A stretch of DNA of 64,000 nt from Paulownia fortunei (GCA_019321725.1 CM033110.1:20453278-20517277), one strand, 5' to 3'. Shown: positions 1 to 13,395, numbered from the stretch's first letter. The notes: generated from the letters alone by a model not told the origin. Made by a program: numbers and translations.

Positions 1-2173
1 ATCCATGGTGCTTATTATCCAATTCACCACTTATTTAACTGACAAAAGATTTATTCAAGTGTACTCTCCCATTTTTATTTATATCATTCACTCTCCAGCT
101 CTATTTCAGCTAACAAAAAAGTAACTTTGTTGAAAATTTCTACTTAAGTGGAAGTGTCTGTAGGTACAAAGAGAAAAATAAACTTAACATTTTAATAAAG
201 TAAAATATAGTATAGAAATGAAAATTATGGATATAAGAAGAGGAAAATGAGTAAAAAATTAGTCAATGTGATGGCCTAAATGAACACTTGCACAAAAAGA
301 TTTTTATAGCACAAAAAAGTAGAAAGAATTATAAAAGTACATAGAAAAATCTAGGAGAATCAGTATGAATGTAAAGATTTGAAATATAAAAATATTAAAT
401 TTATAATAATAAATTCATTGTATTATTTAAATATTATTTTACTTATATTAGATTTCAAATCATATAACAATAATTTTGAATTATTTTTAAAATTTTTGAA
501 TTAAAATCTACACATTATTGTAGTCATTTCAAATCCTCGCTTCGAATCCTTCAACTAAAATGCAATCTTAGGAAATTTCAAAATTAACATTGTGGAGGTG
601 ATAACAATTAATCAAGGCTCTTTAGTAGTGTAGCATATTCAACATTGGTACCATAAAACTATTTAATATGCTAGTGAACTTAATTTGGGTTTTAAATTTA
701 ATTGGTATTAAGTTTCTATTTGTCAACTTTGTCCTTTCCTTGGTCTAGTCATTTTTTTTTTTTTTTTGGTAGACAATGAAATTTCAAGGTTCTATCGGTT
801 TATTTTATAATGGATTGATTGTAACGTATCTTATCCATTTATTGTTACTAAATTACAGAAGGTAGTATGTTTTTTATCACCCTTCCTTCTAGTCCAATGA
901 AATTAAATAAAACAATAGGAACTTACATAAACACATCTTATAACAAGAACCACATGTGTTGTAACAAGAGCCACATATAATTTAGGTACCTACATAAACC
1001 CTACTTACATACCTATAATTTTTCTAAAAATATTTATCTAGCTTCCAAATAAATGAGTACAATCAGGCTATGGAAAAATGTGTGACCAAAAACTATCTTA
1101 TATCTACATAATAGTGTACGGAGTATATTTTTACAATTGCATCTACAATACTTGTACCGCTTTTAAATTGATTTAAATTTTTTTAATTACGTTTACCAGA
1201 CATTGAAAGTACAGTTACTTTGGAATTTCACTCAATCAAAAGGACAAAAGAGAAGACCAAAAAAAAAAAAAAGAAAGAAAGAAAGAAAGAAAAAAAAATG
1301 TAGCACGAGCCAAAGATTCAGTAGTTAATTAACTACTAAAATTTATTCTCGAATTTATTGGAGATTATCTTGAGATATTTAATTGGTTTAAAACTTTGAT
1401 ACAAATTAAGGCACTGATAAATATAAACTAATATTTTTATGCTTTTACCTTTAAAATACAGTAATAATTTCGTTTCATAATTCTTTTGTGAAATTCTGTC
1501 CTTTCACTCAAACATTACTTTTCTGTTTTTTTTTTGGGTAATTATAATCTTCAATAGCTAAATCGATAGTGTTGAACGTAGATTTAGGTTAGGTTACTTG
1601 GCTATGGTTGATCAATGTGTAACTATAGCAAAAAGTGTTGAAAAAGGAACCGCCTATAAATTAAGGCACTCATAAATATAAACTAGTTCTCGAAAAATTA
1701 ATACACTAGGAGATGTTTAATAAAATCCGTGTCAGGGTCAGCATAAATAGCTACAGGTTTGGCTCATAGGTGTACAATTGGGTTTCAGTCATGGTAAATT
1801 TAAGTTGATGAACTTCTAATTAACAAATGAAATTTTATTTAAATGGTAATTACTGTGAAATCCTAAAATTCTATAATTAATAAAAGATTGTTAATTCAAA
1901 TTTCACATAATTTAATTTAATTTTTATGAGGGTATTAATATATTTTTATAAAGTTAGTTTTTTCTTATATGCATTCCAAATCTGATATATCTAATGACAT
2001 AATCTATCGCTTTTTTTAGAAAAAATTACTTAGTTTTTAGCATGTGATTTATATTGGTCACATTTTTATCAGTTTGAGGTCAGGGATTATTAGACTAACC
2101 AAGACAAAAACAATTACGGGTTTTAATATTAAAAAATTACTATTTAAAAAAAATTAATCAGGGTGGGATAGGC
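1..2173. other. AT-rich intergenic DNA upstream of the CYP81 cluster
   Basis: I see no coding region. The stretch is AT-rich, with homopolymer tracts and one A-run plus GAAA microsatellite near 1259-1298. The last part is the promoter side of the first CYP81 unit. Confidence 0.6.
1259..1298. repeat. poly-A and (GAAA)n microsatellite
   Basis: An A-run is followed by about five GAAA units and another A-run. It is a simple sequence repeat in non-coding DNA. Confidence 0.9.
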
Positions 2174-2179
2174 TATAAA
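2174..2179 (+). promoter_or_regulatory. TATA box of CYP81 unit 1
   Basis: TATAAA lies 55-60 bases upstream of the ATG at 2234, in a locally less AT-rich context. That spacing fits a short 5' leader. It is a prediction from motif and position only. Confidence 0.5.
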
Positions 2180-2233
2180 GGCTGCACATGTAAACACGAA
2201 AAATCAATCCATACAGAATTTAACATATCAAGC

Positions 2234-4011
2234 ATGGAAATAAGTTGGTTATACACATCCCTCTCCCTTTTGCTTCTCGTTCTAGCTTTCAAACTTTCGA
2301 CCAAACGAAGACTAAAACTCCCACCCAGTCCAGTCCCCGCACTTCCTGTAATAGGGCATCTTCACCTCCTGAAACAACCTGTCCATCGAACCCTCCACCA
2401 CTACTCCATCAAATTAGGTCCCATCTTATCGCTACGACTCGGCACCCGCCTCGTGGTGGTGGTTTCTTCCCCCGCTGCAGCCGAGGAGTGCTTCACCAAG
2501 AACGATGTTGTCTTGGCCAACCGAATTCGTTCTATCTCAGGCAAATACATTGGCTACAATTTCACTACTTTAGTGGATTGCCCGTATGGTGAGCACTGGC
2601 GCAACCTCCGGCGCCTCACCACACTTGAGATTTTCTCTTCCAACCGCCTTAACATGTTTATGTCCGTAAGACAGGATGAAATCAGACTACTGTTAAAAAA
2701 TCTGTACCAAAGCTCACTGCACGACTTTGCGAAAGTTGGACTAAGACCTATGTTGTCTGAACTGACTTTCAATATTATCATGAGAATGGTGGCGGGGAAG
2801 CGATATTTTGTTGAAGATGAGGGCAATGAAGGAAAGCAGTTTAGGATGCTTATAAATCAAGTTTTCAATATCTGTGGTGCTAGTCATCTAGAAGATTATA
2901 TCACACTATTGAGATGGATAGACTACAAGGGCTACGAGAAGAATATGGCTACGCTAACTGAGAAAGTGGACGCTTTCATGCAAGGCTTGATTAACGAGCA
3001 CTGCAATAAGAGTGCTAATACCATGATTGATCATTTGCTTTCTTTGCAAGAGTCGCAGCCTGAGTATTACACAGATACAATTATCAAAGGGATTATAATG
3101 GTAAGTTTTGAATTCTTTCTACTGGTCATTCTGTTAGAGATTGAAATCCATAAGAAAGTCAAAATATTGTAATAAGAAGCATAATAAAGCTGTAGCCTGT
3201 TTTACTACAATCGACATCATGCATGCAAGATGACCAACAAGGCCTGTTCAAGAATAGTAGGTGCAATGCGATTGACCTTGGCCATAAATTGGACCAAGAA
3301 ACTTAAAAATCTATCCCTTTTTAAGGAGCCTAATTAATTCATCAAAGCATATATGTTTTTCTCGTGGTTTGATAAATGAATTCCCGATTGGCAGGTCATG
3401 CTCTTTGGTGGGACAGATACATCAGCGCTGACCATAGAATGGGCAATGTCTGCTTTGCTCAATCACCCTGACAAGTTGGAGAAGGCTAAAGCAGAGGTAG
3501 ACAGTGTTGTGGGCAATGATCGCCTAATAAACGAATCAGATTTATCCAAGCTTCCATATCTCCAAAATGTTATTTCTGAGACCTTGCGATTGTTCCCAGT
3601 AGGACCATTACTGTTGCCACATGAATCATCATGTGATTGCAGGATTGGGGGATATGACATACCCAGTGGCACAATCTTGCTTGTGAATGCCTGGGCCATT
3701 CACAGGGACCCCCTGGTTTGGGATGATCCCACAAGCTTCAAGCCTGAGCGCTTTGAAGTTGGGAAGTTGGGCCGTCAAAGCTGTTGTCATTTGGGTTGGG
3801 AAGGAGGTCATGTCCGGGTAACGGCCTAGCCCAAAGGGTCGTGGGTTTGGCCTTAGGATCTATGATACAATGCTTTGAGTGGCGACGGATTGATGAGGCC
3901 TTGGTTGATCTGACGGAAGGGGAAGGGCTAACCATGCCTAAAGCTATTCCGCTGGAGGCTAAGTACAGAGCACACGATGTACTTCACAAAGTTCTGCTCC
4001 AAGCTCCCTGA
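2234..4011 (+). pseudogene. CYP81-family cytochrome P450, unit 1, one frameshift before the heme loop
   Basis: This is a two-exon P450. Exon 1 is 2234-3100 (289 codons, donor GTAAGT) and exon 2 is 3395-4011 (acceptor GCAG). CYP81 enzymes are ER-anchored class II monooxygenases of specialised metabolism; the substrate cannot be read from sequence. Visible parts are an N-terminal membrane anchor, the PPSP proline hinge, the I-helix motif GGTDTS (about residues 294-299), the ETLR K-helix and the FKPERF motif. Just after PERF (about 3770-3781) the frame shifts by one net base. The heme loop [10 protein letters not shown] (Cys codon 3811-3813) and the rest continue in another frame to the TGA at 4009-4011. 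The protein therefore stops early and lacks the heme ligand. All else looks well kept, so the lesion is recent or a sequencing error. Confidence 0.85.
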
Positions 4012-5760
4012 AATGTTTTCTGGAATCTCTAATCTAAATAAGTCTTTATTAATTGGCTGATGCATTTTAGTTTTTGTGTTTCTGTCATCTATTGCACACT
4101 TCATGGTACGTGTGTATGATGCCCATACAAATATCTTTTTAAGAAAATATTTTGACACGTGACGTATCAAAATTGTTTGTTTATGTATTGAAAAAGGAGG
4201 AAGCATATAGTGAAATTATGATACATGTATTAGGTTCATGTTTGAGTAAGCCTATAAATAGTTATGTATTATAGTCATTTGGCATTGTTTGGTTTGTGTT
4301 AACAAAACATTTTCCTCAAAAGTAAAATAAAATATTGAACATTATTTTTCCTTTAAAATATATTTTTCTTTCTTAAAAATATTTTAAAAACATCCTAATC
4401 ATTCAACTCCGAAATAATTTCAAAATAAAACAAAACATCCGATCGCCTCCACTTTCTAACACTCTTACTCTGCATTTTAAACGCCATTTAGCAATTTGAT
4501 CTCACTATTACTATTTAAAAAAAATTGGCATACCAACAACTTGCAAGAGATAGGAAGAACCAATGGTTACTTTATGTGTCTCGGGCTCCAGATATCTTGT
4601 TTTTCAAATGATGAATAATGTCAATCGCTTCTTCTTAGTTTCTCAAGAACAAACTGAATAAATAATGAATAAACTTTCTTTCAGCCTTGCATGTTCTTTA
4701 GATCTTTCCTACCGACAAAAACTTCACGGAAGAAAATGATTCTCATGTTTTCTATTTTTTATTTGGATTGAAAGATTGCAAATAAAAAATTGAATGATTT
4801 GATATTAAGAATTTATAATAATTTCAATATTTACTGAAGTTTATATATGTAATATTGATTAAAATATATCTTAAGATAATTAATTAAATGGTTTGAAGTA
4901 AATAAACCTCATACATGACCTTGTATTGGTAGTGATGCATATTGCCATGAATTTTCCACCAATCGATTTCGGTAACTTGATTCTTGTCCAAGTTTGGGTA
5001 AGATGATTATTTTTTAATTTAGTAATAATAAAAATTAAATCAGGTATTATTTACCTTTTTTAAAAAAAATAAACACAAGATAAATATATCCCTTTCTTAA
5101 AAAATAGAGTGTAATACACCAATTTGTTAAAACACGAAAAAGTAAAATGCCATTAACCCATAAAGAATTTAAAAAAAAAAAAAGTGAACTCCTTTCCAAC
5201 CTATCCCACAAAAAATTTAAAGAAAAGTGATTGCCTTTCCGACCTAGCCAGCAGTGAACATGACGTAAACTAACTCATATAAAACCATAATAACTAGCCA
5301 CATGTTTCATTCATTTAATATTTAATGTACTTGATTTTAAAAATATGATACTTATCCACATGCGTCGTCTAAAATATATCTTAACATTGTATTGAAACAC
5401 GCGTCATTTATAAAAAATATATGTTAAATAACGTGATATTAAGATGTTTTAACTAATAAACAATATATTAAATATATAAATAATAAATACATATTTTATT
5501 TAATACAAATATAAAATAAATAATATTTTGAATGTTGCATGAATATTTTTTATTACTCTTTTGATCCACTCTTGTATTGTTCATCAATTTATGTTCCTAC
5601 TCTTGCTATTGTCTGTTCTATTTATCATTGAAAAGACAACTCAAACACGGGTTGGTCTAAAAGACGAGAATGCCCTTTCATCATATTATAACATTGGCAA
5701 AAATCTAAGTCGTCTTTATTAATTCTCTCAAACTACTCTGCAGAACTAGCAAAGCTTAGC
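4012..5760. other. AT-rich spacer between CYP81 units 1 and 2
   Basis: There is no coding sequence that I can support. The spacer is AT-rich and includes the promoter side of unit 2. I see no clear TATA box close to the start codon of unit 2. Confidence 0.5.
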
Positions 5761-8027
5761 ATGGAATTGACACTCTTGTACACTTCTCTTGCTCTCTGTT
5801 TCATCTTTCTAATTCTCAAACACTTTTCAAGAAAACAGTATCACCTGCCTCCAAGCCCAGCACCAGCAGTTCCCATCTTTGGCCACCTCCACCTCCTAAA
5901 ACAACCGCTCCACCGAACCTTCCACCGCTTCTCTCAAATACACGGCCCCATCTTCTCACTCAAACTAGGCGTCCGCCGCGTCGTGGTGGTGTCATCACCG
6001 AATCTAGTGGAGGAATGCTTCACCATAAACGACATCGCCTTCTCTAACCGCCCGTGGGTCCTGGTGGACAAGTACATAGGCTACAACCACACAACCATGG
6101 CCGGCGCTCGCTACGGCCACCAGTGGCGCAGCCTCCGCCGCCTAGGAGCGCAGGAGGTGCTCTCCTCCGCCCGTCTCAACGCGTTCTCACAGATCAGACA
6201 AGACGAAGTGAGACGAACGCTGCAAAGCCTAATCTACAGAAATGAATCTGCAAAGGTGGAACTGAGGCCGAAATTGTTTGAACTTATCTTCAACATAATA
6301 ACGAGGGTGCTCGCCGGGAAGCGATATTCCAGTGAAGAAAAAGGCAATGAAAAATTGGGGGAGCAATTCCGGGAGATGATCAGCGAAGTTTTTAAGCACG
6401 CTCAATCATCGAATCCAGAGGATTTTTTGCCATTTTTAAGGTGGGTTGATTATAGAGGTTTGAAGAAGAGATTGGCTGCTCTTGGTAAAAAACTGGACGA
6501 TTTTTACCAAGGATTGCTGGAGGAGCACCGCCAAGAGAAGAGGAATACCATGATTGGGCATTTGCTGTCTCTGCAAGAATCAGAGCCCGAATTCTACACC
6601 GATCAAACCATCAAAGGGTTTATGACCGTAAGTGTTCATTTTTTTTCATTTCTCAAAGCAATTTCAACTCCGTTTCCTCTCTAATTAAATTATTATTTAT
6701 ATAAAGTTAGAGGAGTAGACTTGTACATTCTATTTTACTAACGTTTTGTGATACATAAAAAGTAAAGTGCCTCAAATAATTCTATTTTTTCACCTTTTTA
6801 TCATTTCCCCTAATTACAATTAAATAATGAGTTTAATATATCAATATTACTTGGAAAAAAATGAAATATCGGCAACTCCTATTAAGCTTTGGTTCCAATT
6901 TCAGTCGACGAAAGTTGAGTCCCACTAGCTAGCATGATTACACTTACCAAAGAAGAAAACAAGAAACATCATCTTTGGGCCTTCGCTTCCTGGCTTCCTG
7001 TATTGGAGGTCTACATAGTTTCCTTCATTTTCTCTTTTTAATTATTTCTTTTTCCCACTTTCTCAAACCCCGATAAATAAAGTCTTTCCCTGGACCAAAT
7101 TTTGTGCTTTTTTTATTATTAAATATATGTTATTCGGATTCTTTTCCTGTAGCAATGATTTTTTTTATTATTATTAATGTTTTTTGGATTCATAAAGTCT
7201 CTATCATCCTTTACTTGGGGAGTACAGTGCTTTATTTCCTACCAATAGGCTACTTTTAAAGCGCTTTCAAAATTTTCAATCTTAATTAAAACTTAAAGAT
7301 ATAGCACGTAATCTTGTTGCAAACTTTTACCAGACTAAAACTTTAAGACTATTTGCAGCACACCCATGTTTTATTTCGACGATATTAATGTGCGCAGAAC
7401 ATGATAATTGCCGGCACGGATACATCCGTTGCGACCATAGAATGGGCTATGTCCCTTCTGCTCAACCATCCGGACGTACTCCAAAAGGCTAAACTAGAGC
7501 TGGATTCACAAGTGGGGCATCAGCGTTTGTTGGAGGAACAAGATTTGCCCAACCTGCATTACCTTCGCAACATCATTTTCGAGACATTCCGTATGTTCCC
7601 ACCCGGACCCTTGGGGGTACCCCGCGAGTCATCTGCTGACTGTAAAGTTGGGGGATACGATGTCCCACGTGGAACGATCTTGTTGGTTAACTCGTGGGCC
7701 ATTCACAGGGACCCCGAAGTGTGGGACGAGCCCACCAGCTTCAAGCCCGAGAGATTTGAAGGGAGGGAGGTGGAAACACAAACGTTGATGCCATTTGGAA
7801 TGGGAAGGAGGACATGCCCGGGGGCTGGCTTGGGGCAACGAATGGTGGGATTGGCTTTGGGGTCATTGATTCAGTGCTTTGAATGGGAGAGAGTGGTTTT
7901 GGAGGAAGTTGATTTAGCTGAAGGAGTTGGGCTAACCATGCCAAAATTGAAGCCACTAGAGGCTATGTGCAGACCAAGAGAAATCATGCTAAAGGTTCTT
8001 CAGGAATCAGCTAATTTCACCTTGTAA
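5761..8027 (+). CDS. Cytochrome P450, CYP81 family, intact (unit 2)
   Basis: Exon 1 is 5761-6627 and exon 2 is 7398-8027, joined by a 770-base intron with GT donor and GCAG acceptor. Together they give 499 codons including the stop, the normal length for CYP81. In order: a hydrophobic N-terminal anchor (about residues 4-22), the PPSP hinge, an I-helix AGTDTS (about 294-299) with the usual acidic residue, the ETFR K-helix motif, FKPERF, and the heme loop [10 protein letters not shown]. The predicted product is an ER-bound NADPH-P450-reductase-dependent monooxygenase. CYP81 members elsewhere act on isoflavonoids, lignans, indole glucosinolates and herbicides, so the substrate is open. The start is the first ATG and matches the cluster paralogues. 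Introns of the cluster members share position but differ in length. Confidence 0.92.
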
Positions 8028-9320
8028 ATTTATTCTGACCAGATTTTGAAGTTATTCTGTCGCTGCCCGAATTCTAGATTGGGTTTTGTACTTCTGTTGC
8101 GTTATAGTAATTATTTATATATAAAATGCATAAATAAAGTTTGTGTTTAAAAGCTATTAATAGTATTCAATTGTAATTCGTTATCGATAATTAATACAAC
8201 ATATGTTATTTCAACATATGCAAAAGGACATTACTATGTGAACTGAACAACGTAGAATCGCAGCTTTGAAAAAAAATTCTGAGAGAGGATTAAATTTGAG
8301 GGAATCAATCAAATTAAAGAATTGAAGGTTAGTACTTTGTTTTAGTGTTTAAAAACTCCCTCTCCAATTCTGGCGGCAGGCGGCCTCATATTCTGAGATT
8401 AGAATCAGAAAGCGTGTTTAATCCTACACCCGATTACTCATTTTATTGGCCATAATTCATTTTAGAACTCTGGTACCACCTACAGGCTACAGTGCAGTCT
8501 TTTTATATTAAGCCACCTCCGCCCTTCCCCAGAATCCTTGTATAATATTTGTCCTCCATGATTAGCTCATTGAATAAATTTTGTTCAGGCGCTGGACTCT
8601 TGTAAGCAAAAAGTTGGTTTACATTTCGGGATAAATTGAATCTAATTATTGGTTCCCGCATGAGATTCCCATTTTATGTCTACTTCCTCAATGAAAACTG
8701 AAAAGGCCCACTGGCTTTGTCATACTGAAGCCGAACTAGTTCGTAAAGGACACATTTCATAGTAATTTTATTGGCAAAAACCACGAATACAATGTATTTA
8801 GACTATTAGTGGCCGATAAAATTTAACTAAGTTTTGATGAGTATTCCTTTACAAATTCCGTCTCTTTAATTCAATGAAAACAAAGAATTAGTTAATATAT
8901 TGAAAAAAAAAATATGTATTTACAAAATACTATCTCAATTCAAGGATTTTATTTTATAGATTATAGGTATGACTAGGGTCATATCTTTCAAAACTGTTGT
9001 TCGATACAAATAGAATAGTATATCAGAATATATCAATAACTATATAAATACAACGATTAATGAGACTGATCAAACTTATATATATTGGATTATATATGCA
9101 ATAAGGTGTGATGAGTAAACTTTAATATTCTTTCCTAAAAATGTAGTCCAATTCAAGTTAATTAAAGAACTTTTTATAAAATTGATCTCATTTAGGTGCA
9201 GTTCTAATAAATTTATCATTAATTTAATAAAACATATACCAATGACATAATATATACAAAGGTATACCTTGCACCTAGGTAGAACAAAAGCAGCCGGTAC
9301 AATTCCATCCACAAGCAAGC
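8028..9320. other. Spacer between CYP81 units 2 and 3, with a duplicated promoter module
   Basis: There is no gene. About 8286-8410 is closely similar to 17305-17430, which lies directly upstream of intact unit 5; here the module is about 900 bases from unit 3. The remainder is AT-rich and unremarkable. Confidence 0.6.
8286..8410 (+). repeat. Duplicated promoter module B, copy 1
   Basis: The stretch shares runs such as GGAATCAATCAAATTAAA and GGCGGCAGGCGGCC with 17305-17430. In the second copy the module ends about 90 bases before a CYP81 start codon, so it is probably an ancestral CYP81 promoter segment displaced here from unit 3 by about 900 bases of other DNA. Confidence 0.75.
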
Positions 9321-10925
9321 ATGGACATAGCTATTCTTTTGTACACTGTTTTGATAATCTTTTTTATCTACAAAGTCTCGGCACCAGGAGCCTGTCGCCT
9401 GCCGCCAAGCCCAGCCGCAGCCCTTCCCGTCCTCGGCCACCTCCACCTCTTAAAACCACCACTGCACCGAAACCTTCACCGCCTCTCCCAAATAAGCGGC
9501 CCGATTTTCTCCCTCAAAAAGTCGGCGTCCGCCGCTGCATGGTGGTGTCATCACCAAATTTAGTGGAGGAATGCTTCACTAAAAATGACATAGCGTTCGC
9601 CAATCGGCCTCGCATGCTGATAAACAAGTACACCGGCTACAATCACAGCGCCATGTTAGCCACTCCCTACGGCGAGCGTTGGCGAAGCCTCCGCCACATC
9701 GGTGCCCGAGAGTTGCTCTCAACCGCCCGCCTCAACGCGTTTCTACACATTCGCCAAGACGAAATCAATTGTTTGCTGTTGAGCCTTCACGAAACATCAC
9801 ATCAAGGACTCTCCAAGGTGGAACTGAGGCCAAAATTATCGGAACTAACCTTTAACATGATGATGAGGATGATTTCAGGGAAAAGGTACTTCAGCGAAGA
9901 TAAGGAGAGTGAGCAAGGGCAGAAATTTCGGAAGCTGGTTACCCAGGTTTTTGAGATCGCTCATGCATCGAATCCACAGGATTTCTTGCCGTTTTTGCCA
10001 TGGATTGATGAGGCAAAGTTTGGTGGATGAGCACCGGCAGGAGAAGAGGAATACCATGATCGGTCATTTGCTGTCCCTGCAAGAATTCTATTCCGATCAA
10101 ACGATTAAAGGGTTCATAATATGGTAAGACTTCTCAATTAATTCTGGTCTCTAACATCTTTCGTTGTCTTGTACTTTTTTCATATCTTTTCCACCAGAAA
10201 TGTACGAGTATGTTGCTAGAAGAATTTCCCTTCTGTGGAGTATTTCTTGGTCGCATTCCCGAGATAGTGTTAATTTGAGTGTTTAATGTTTTATACAGAG
10301 CATGCTCCTTGCTGGCACGGACACATCATCTGTAACCATAGAATGGGCAATCTCCCTTCTGCTTAACCATCCTCATGTCCTGGAAAAAGCTAGAGAAGAA
10401 TTGGAAACTAAAGTCGGACTTCACCTCTTGATCAAGGAAGAAGATTTGTCCAACCTGCCCTACCTCCGCAACATAATTTTGGAAACCTTTCGCCTGTTCC
10501 CAGCTGGACCGTTGCTGGTACCCCACGAGTCATCCGAGGATTGTAGAGTCGGAGGATACAATATCCCACGCGGTACTATTTTATTCATCAATACATAGGC
10601 AATTCACAGGGACCCTGAGGTGTGGGACGAACCGATGAGCTTCAAGCCGGAGAGGTTTGAAGGTAAAGAAGTGGAAGCACACAAGTTGTTGCCATTTGGA
10701 ATGGGAAGGAGGGCGTGCCCGGGTGCTGGTTTGGCCCAACAGGTGGTGGGATAAGCTTTGGGGTCAATGATTCAATGCTTTGAGTGGGAGAGGGTGAGCT
10801 TGGAGGAAGTTGATTTGGCTGAAGGAATAGGGCTAAGCATCCCTAAGTTGAAGCCATTAGAGGTCGTGCAAGCCAAGAGAGATCATGTACAAGGTTTTTC
10901 CCAAAGCAAGCACAGTCTCAATATA
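9321..10925 (+). pseudogene. CYP81-family cytochrome P450 pseudogene (unit 3)
   Basis: This is a close relative of intact unit 5, with similar exons, intron and 3' flank. Lesions, read against unit 5, are: a net +1 frameshift near 9519; loss of about 53 bases near 10010 after the residues PWID; an in-frame 12-base loss near 10086 (SQPE missing); a 2-base insertion just before the exon 1 donor near 10121; TAG at 10596-10598 replacing the Trp of the AWAIHRDP motif; TAA at 10752-10754 after the heme loop; and a 2-base loss near 10866. The I-helix still reads AGTDTSS and the heme loop [10 protein letters not shown] survives as sequence. The number of independent lesions makes a sequencing artefact unlikely. 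No functional P450 can come from this locus. Confidence 0.93.
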
Positions 10926-11571
10926 TATATGTGCTTGAATAATTGGATTCCACAGTATATATGCTGCTACAAACTGTGACTATATATGCTTGATCCGCTG
11001 TGTATTCTCTATTTTGTATCAATCTGTCTCACTTGCAGATTGAAGCTCTTGCAGTTTATCTGAAATTAGTACTTCTAGGCTCTTGCTGTGCTTTCTAATA
11101 AGTTGACTTTCGTTCTCTCTTGTGCTAATTGAGATTGTTTCCCATTTCGATGTCTGGTGTGAAGATGTTCCTCAATGTTCCTGAAATAATTTATATTTGG
11201 CCGTTGCTTCTCTCTTGTATAACCACAATTATTTTTATCCTTTATAGTTTCTCCTATTCAAGACAAGAATATTCTTTCATGAAATATTAAACATTGAAAA
11301 TAATTAAATTAATAACCATATATATAATTATTTTACTAAAATTATAATAAATAATTGATTCCATAGTGTTGTCAAAGGACTTGTGGAAGTAGGGAATTTA
11401 GAAAAAGTGACAACTCTCGTGCAATGGGCCTCCTTGTGTAGTTTGTTCTTCATTTGTACATACCCAACTGCAAAAATATTGGGCGTCTCGGTTCTTGCAA
11501 AGTTGGGCAACTACGTCATACTTTCAAAAGGGACACTATCACATGTGATAGCAACAACCAAAAACTATGGG

Positions 11572-11938
11572 TTGGGGGGATACAATGTCCCACGAGGCAC
11601 AATGCTAGAAACCAACCCGTGGGCCATTCACAGGGACCCTGTGGCGTGGGATGAGCCTACAACCTTCAAGCCCGAGAGGTTTGAAGGTAAAGAGGTGGAA
11701 ACGCACAAGTTGATGCTATTTGGGATGGGAAGGAGAGCGTATCCAGGATCGAATTTTGCCCTATCATTGATTCAATGCTTTGAGTGGGAGAAGATGAGCA
11801 TCGACTCAAGGAAGTTGATTTTACTGAAGGAATACGGCTAAGCATACCTAAGTTGAAGCTTTTAGAGGCCATGTGCAAGCCAAGAGAGATCATGCACAAG
11901 GTTATCCCAGAAGCAGAAAATCTCATGAGCGCTAAATT
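11572..11938 (+). pseudogene. 5'-truncated CYP81 fragment (unit 4)
   Basis: Similarity to CYP81 begins abruptly near 11572 (GGYNVPRGT) and covers only the second half of exon 2: [14 protein letters not shown], the heme loop and the C-terminus. The heme loop reads [10 protein letters not shown], with a TAT codon at 11740-11742 where the cysteine ligand should be. About 25 bases are missing directly after the loop, and a frameshift near 11800 sends the frame to a TAA at about 11839, while the true C-terminal sequence (PREIMHKV) continues in another frame. The 5' two-thirds of the gene is absent. The reading frame that extends upstream of 11572 does not resemble a P450. Confidence 0.88.
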
Positions 11939-13395
11939 GGATTTTTGTCTAAATCCATAAAACTAGCAGCAGTCGCTACTGGTGCACTTATTGATATAAG
12001 GGCTTTATTGTGACCGAACTTGTTCGTCCCTCAAAGTTGTTAATACATAATCCTGCTTAGTTTAAGAATGTCATTGCTATATGCAAATCTGCTGAATTTG
12101 GCACATAACTTTTGCAGTATCTACAAGCATTTCTGAAAATTTTCTGCACTATCTGCTAAAATTAACGACTTATCTGTACTTTGACGAAGTTTTTGCTTGA
12201 TTTTGATGTCAACGAAGCCCAGCATCTTCAGGTCCTAAATTGTTTGTCTTATGTTGAATAACATGAGACTCAATGTTTGTTATCGTGAAAATACAACACT
12301 TTGCTCATGGAAATATATAACATCAAATTACAGTTTGACAATGTTTTGCTAATTATTCACCAGAGCCAAGTATAATGTGTCTTAATTAAAACATTTGGGC
12401 CAGCGTTTACTTTTGACCCATTTCATAAGGACAACGTTGGCCCAAAGACAACCGAAACATAACAAATTGGGTCCTAAAGCCATAACCAAGTTGCCAAACA
12501 AATGTCAGGGAAAACTGCTAAAAAGAAAGTTAGAATACATATATTTTTCAATAAAATATAAAAGAATCAATCCCACCAATTTTTCAATTGAAAAATCCAA
12601 CTAACTTTTACACTAATGCCATTAAGGTTTAGTTTAATGATTTCTTGACCAAACCATCGTAATTTTCTTTAAGTAAAAATTCTTGAATTGCATTTCAAAT
12701 TTTTCTATTTGCAGTATTGAAATTGGAGTTTTGGGGATTTCATGGGTTTATTTTACGCGGGTTTGAGATATCAAACCCTACCAGTGCATTTGTATTCATA
12801 AAATTGGATTAATGATAACAGAATTGAACAAAATCTATGAAAAAATTTGAATGGATGTCTTCATAATTCTAATTCAAAGAGTCCAACTCCTTGATACCAA
12901 ACAACCACTAATAATCACCTCGTAGAATCAATTCGTATCCTGTCATCTTCTTTCGCTCGCTCGTCATTTCTCTAATTTAACATTTATCAGCCCCTCATTT
13001 CTTATTTATTTCACTATGTATACAAGGGGCGACAAGAAAATGAGTACAACAGCAGGAGCAAGAGTCGGGGTCGGACAAAGGCATCGGTCAAGATCTTCTA
13101 TTATACATCTATTTGTAACTAAGAATGATTATTGTCACATTGATTAGTCAAATATTCAAGTTGCAAGAAACTTTTGTTACAGAGATGTCCAATATTTTTT
13201 TTTTCTACTTTCCTTGTATCGTGGCTCTTTCCATGTGTATCCATTTTGATGGTGTGTCTATGATAGTCTATCATCTCCAAAATATGTAAAAAAAAAAATT
13301 GAATAAACAGAGGTTTAGGAGAAATTCATCCAACCTAGTTACAACAAACTCACTCTTAAAACTCACATAAACATAATAGCAGTACTAACTAATCA
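11939..13395. other. Spacer holding duplicated module A, copy 1
   Basis: There is no gene. About 12618-12990 is a diverged copy of 16903-17290, the segment upstream of CYP81 unit 5. The rest shows nothing that I recognise. Confidence 0.55.
12618..12990 (+). repeat. Duplicated module A, copy 1
   Basis: It shares long runs with 16903-17290, including CCAGTGCATTTGTATTCATA and GTAGAATCAATTCGTATCCT. In copy 2 it is followed at once by module B and CYP81 unit 5; here neither follows, and the minus-strand gene at 13396-14263 lies just beyond. Confidence 0.8.

Noticed and set aside
11383..11571. Open frame upstream of the CYP81 fragment unit 4
   Set aside because: It is in frame with the P450 fragment, but the residues show no P450 features. 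It is probably unrelated DNA at the truncation border.
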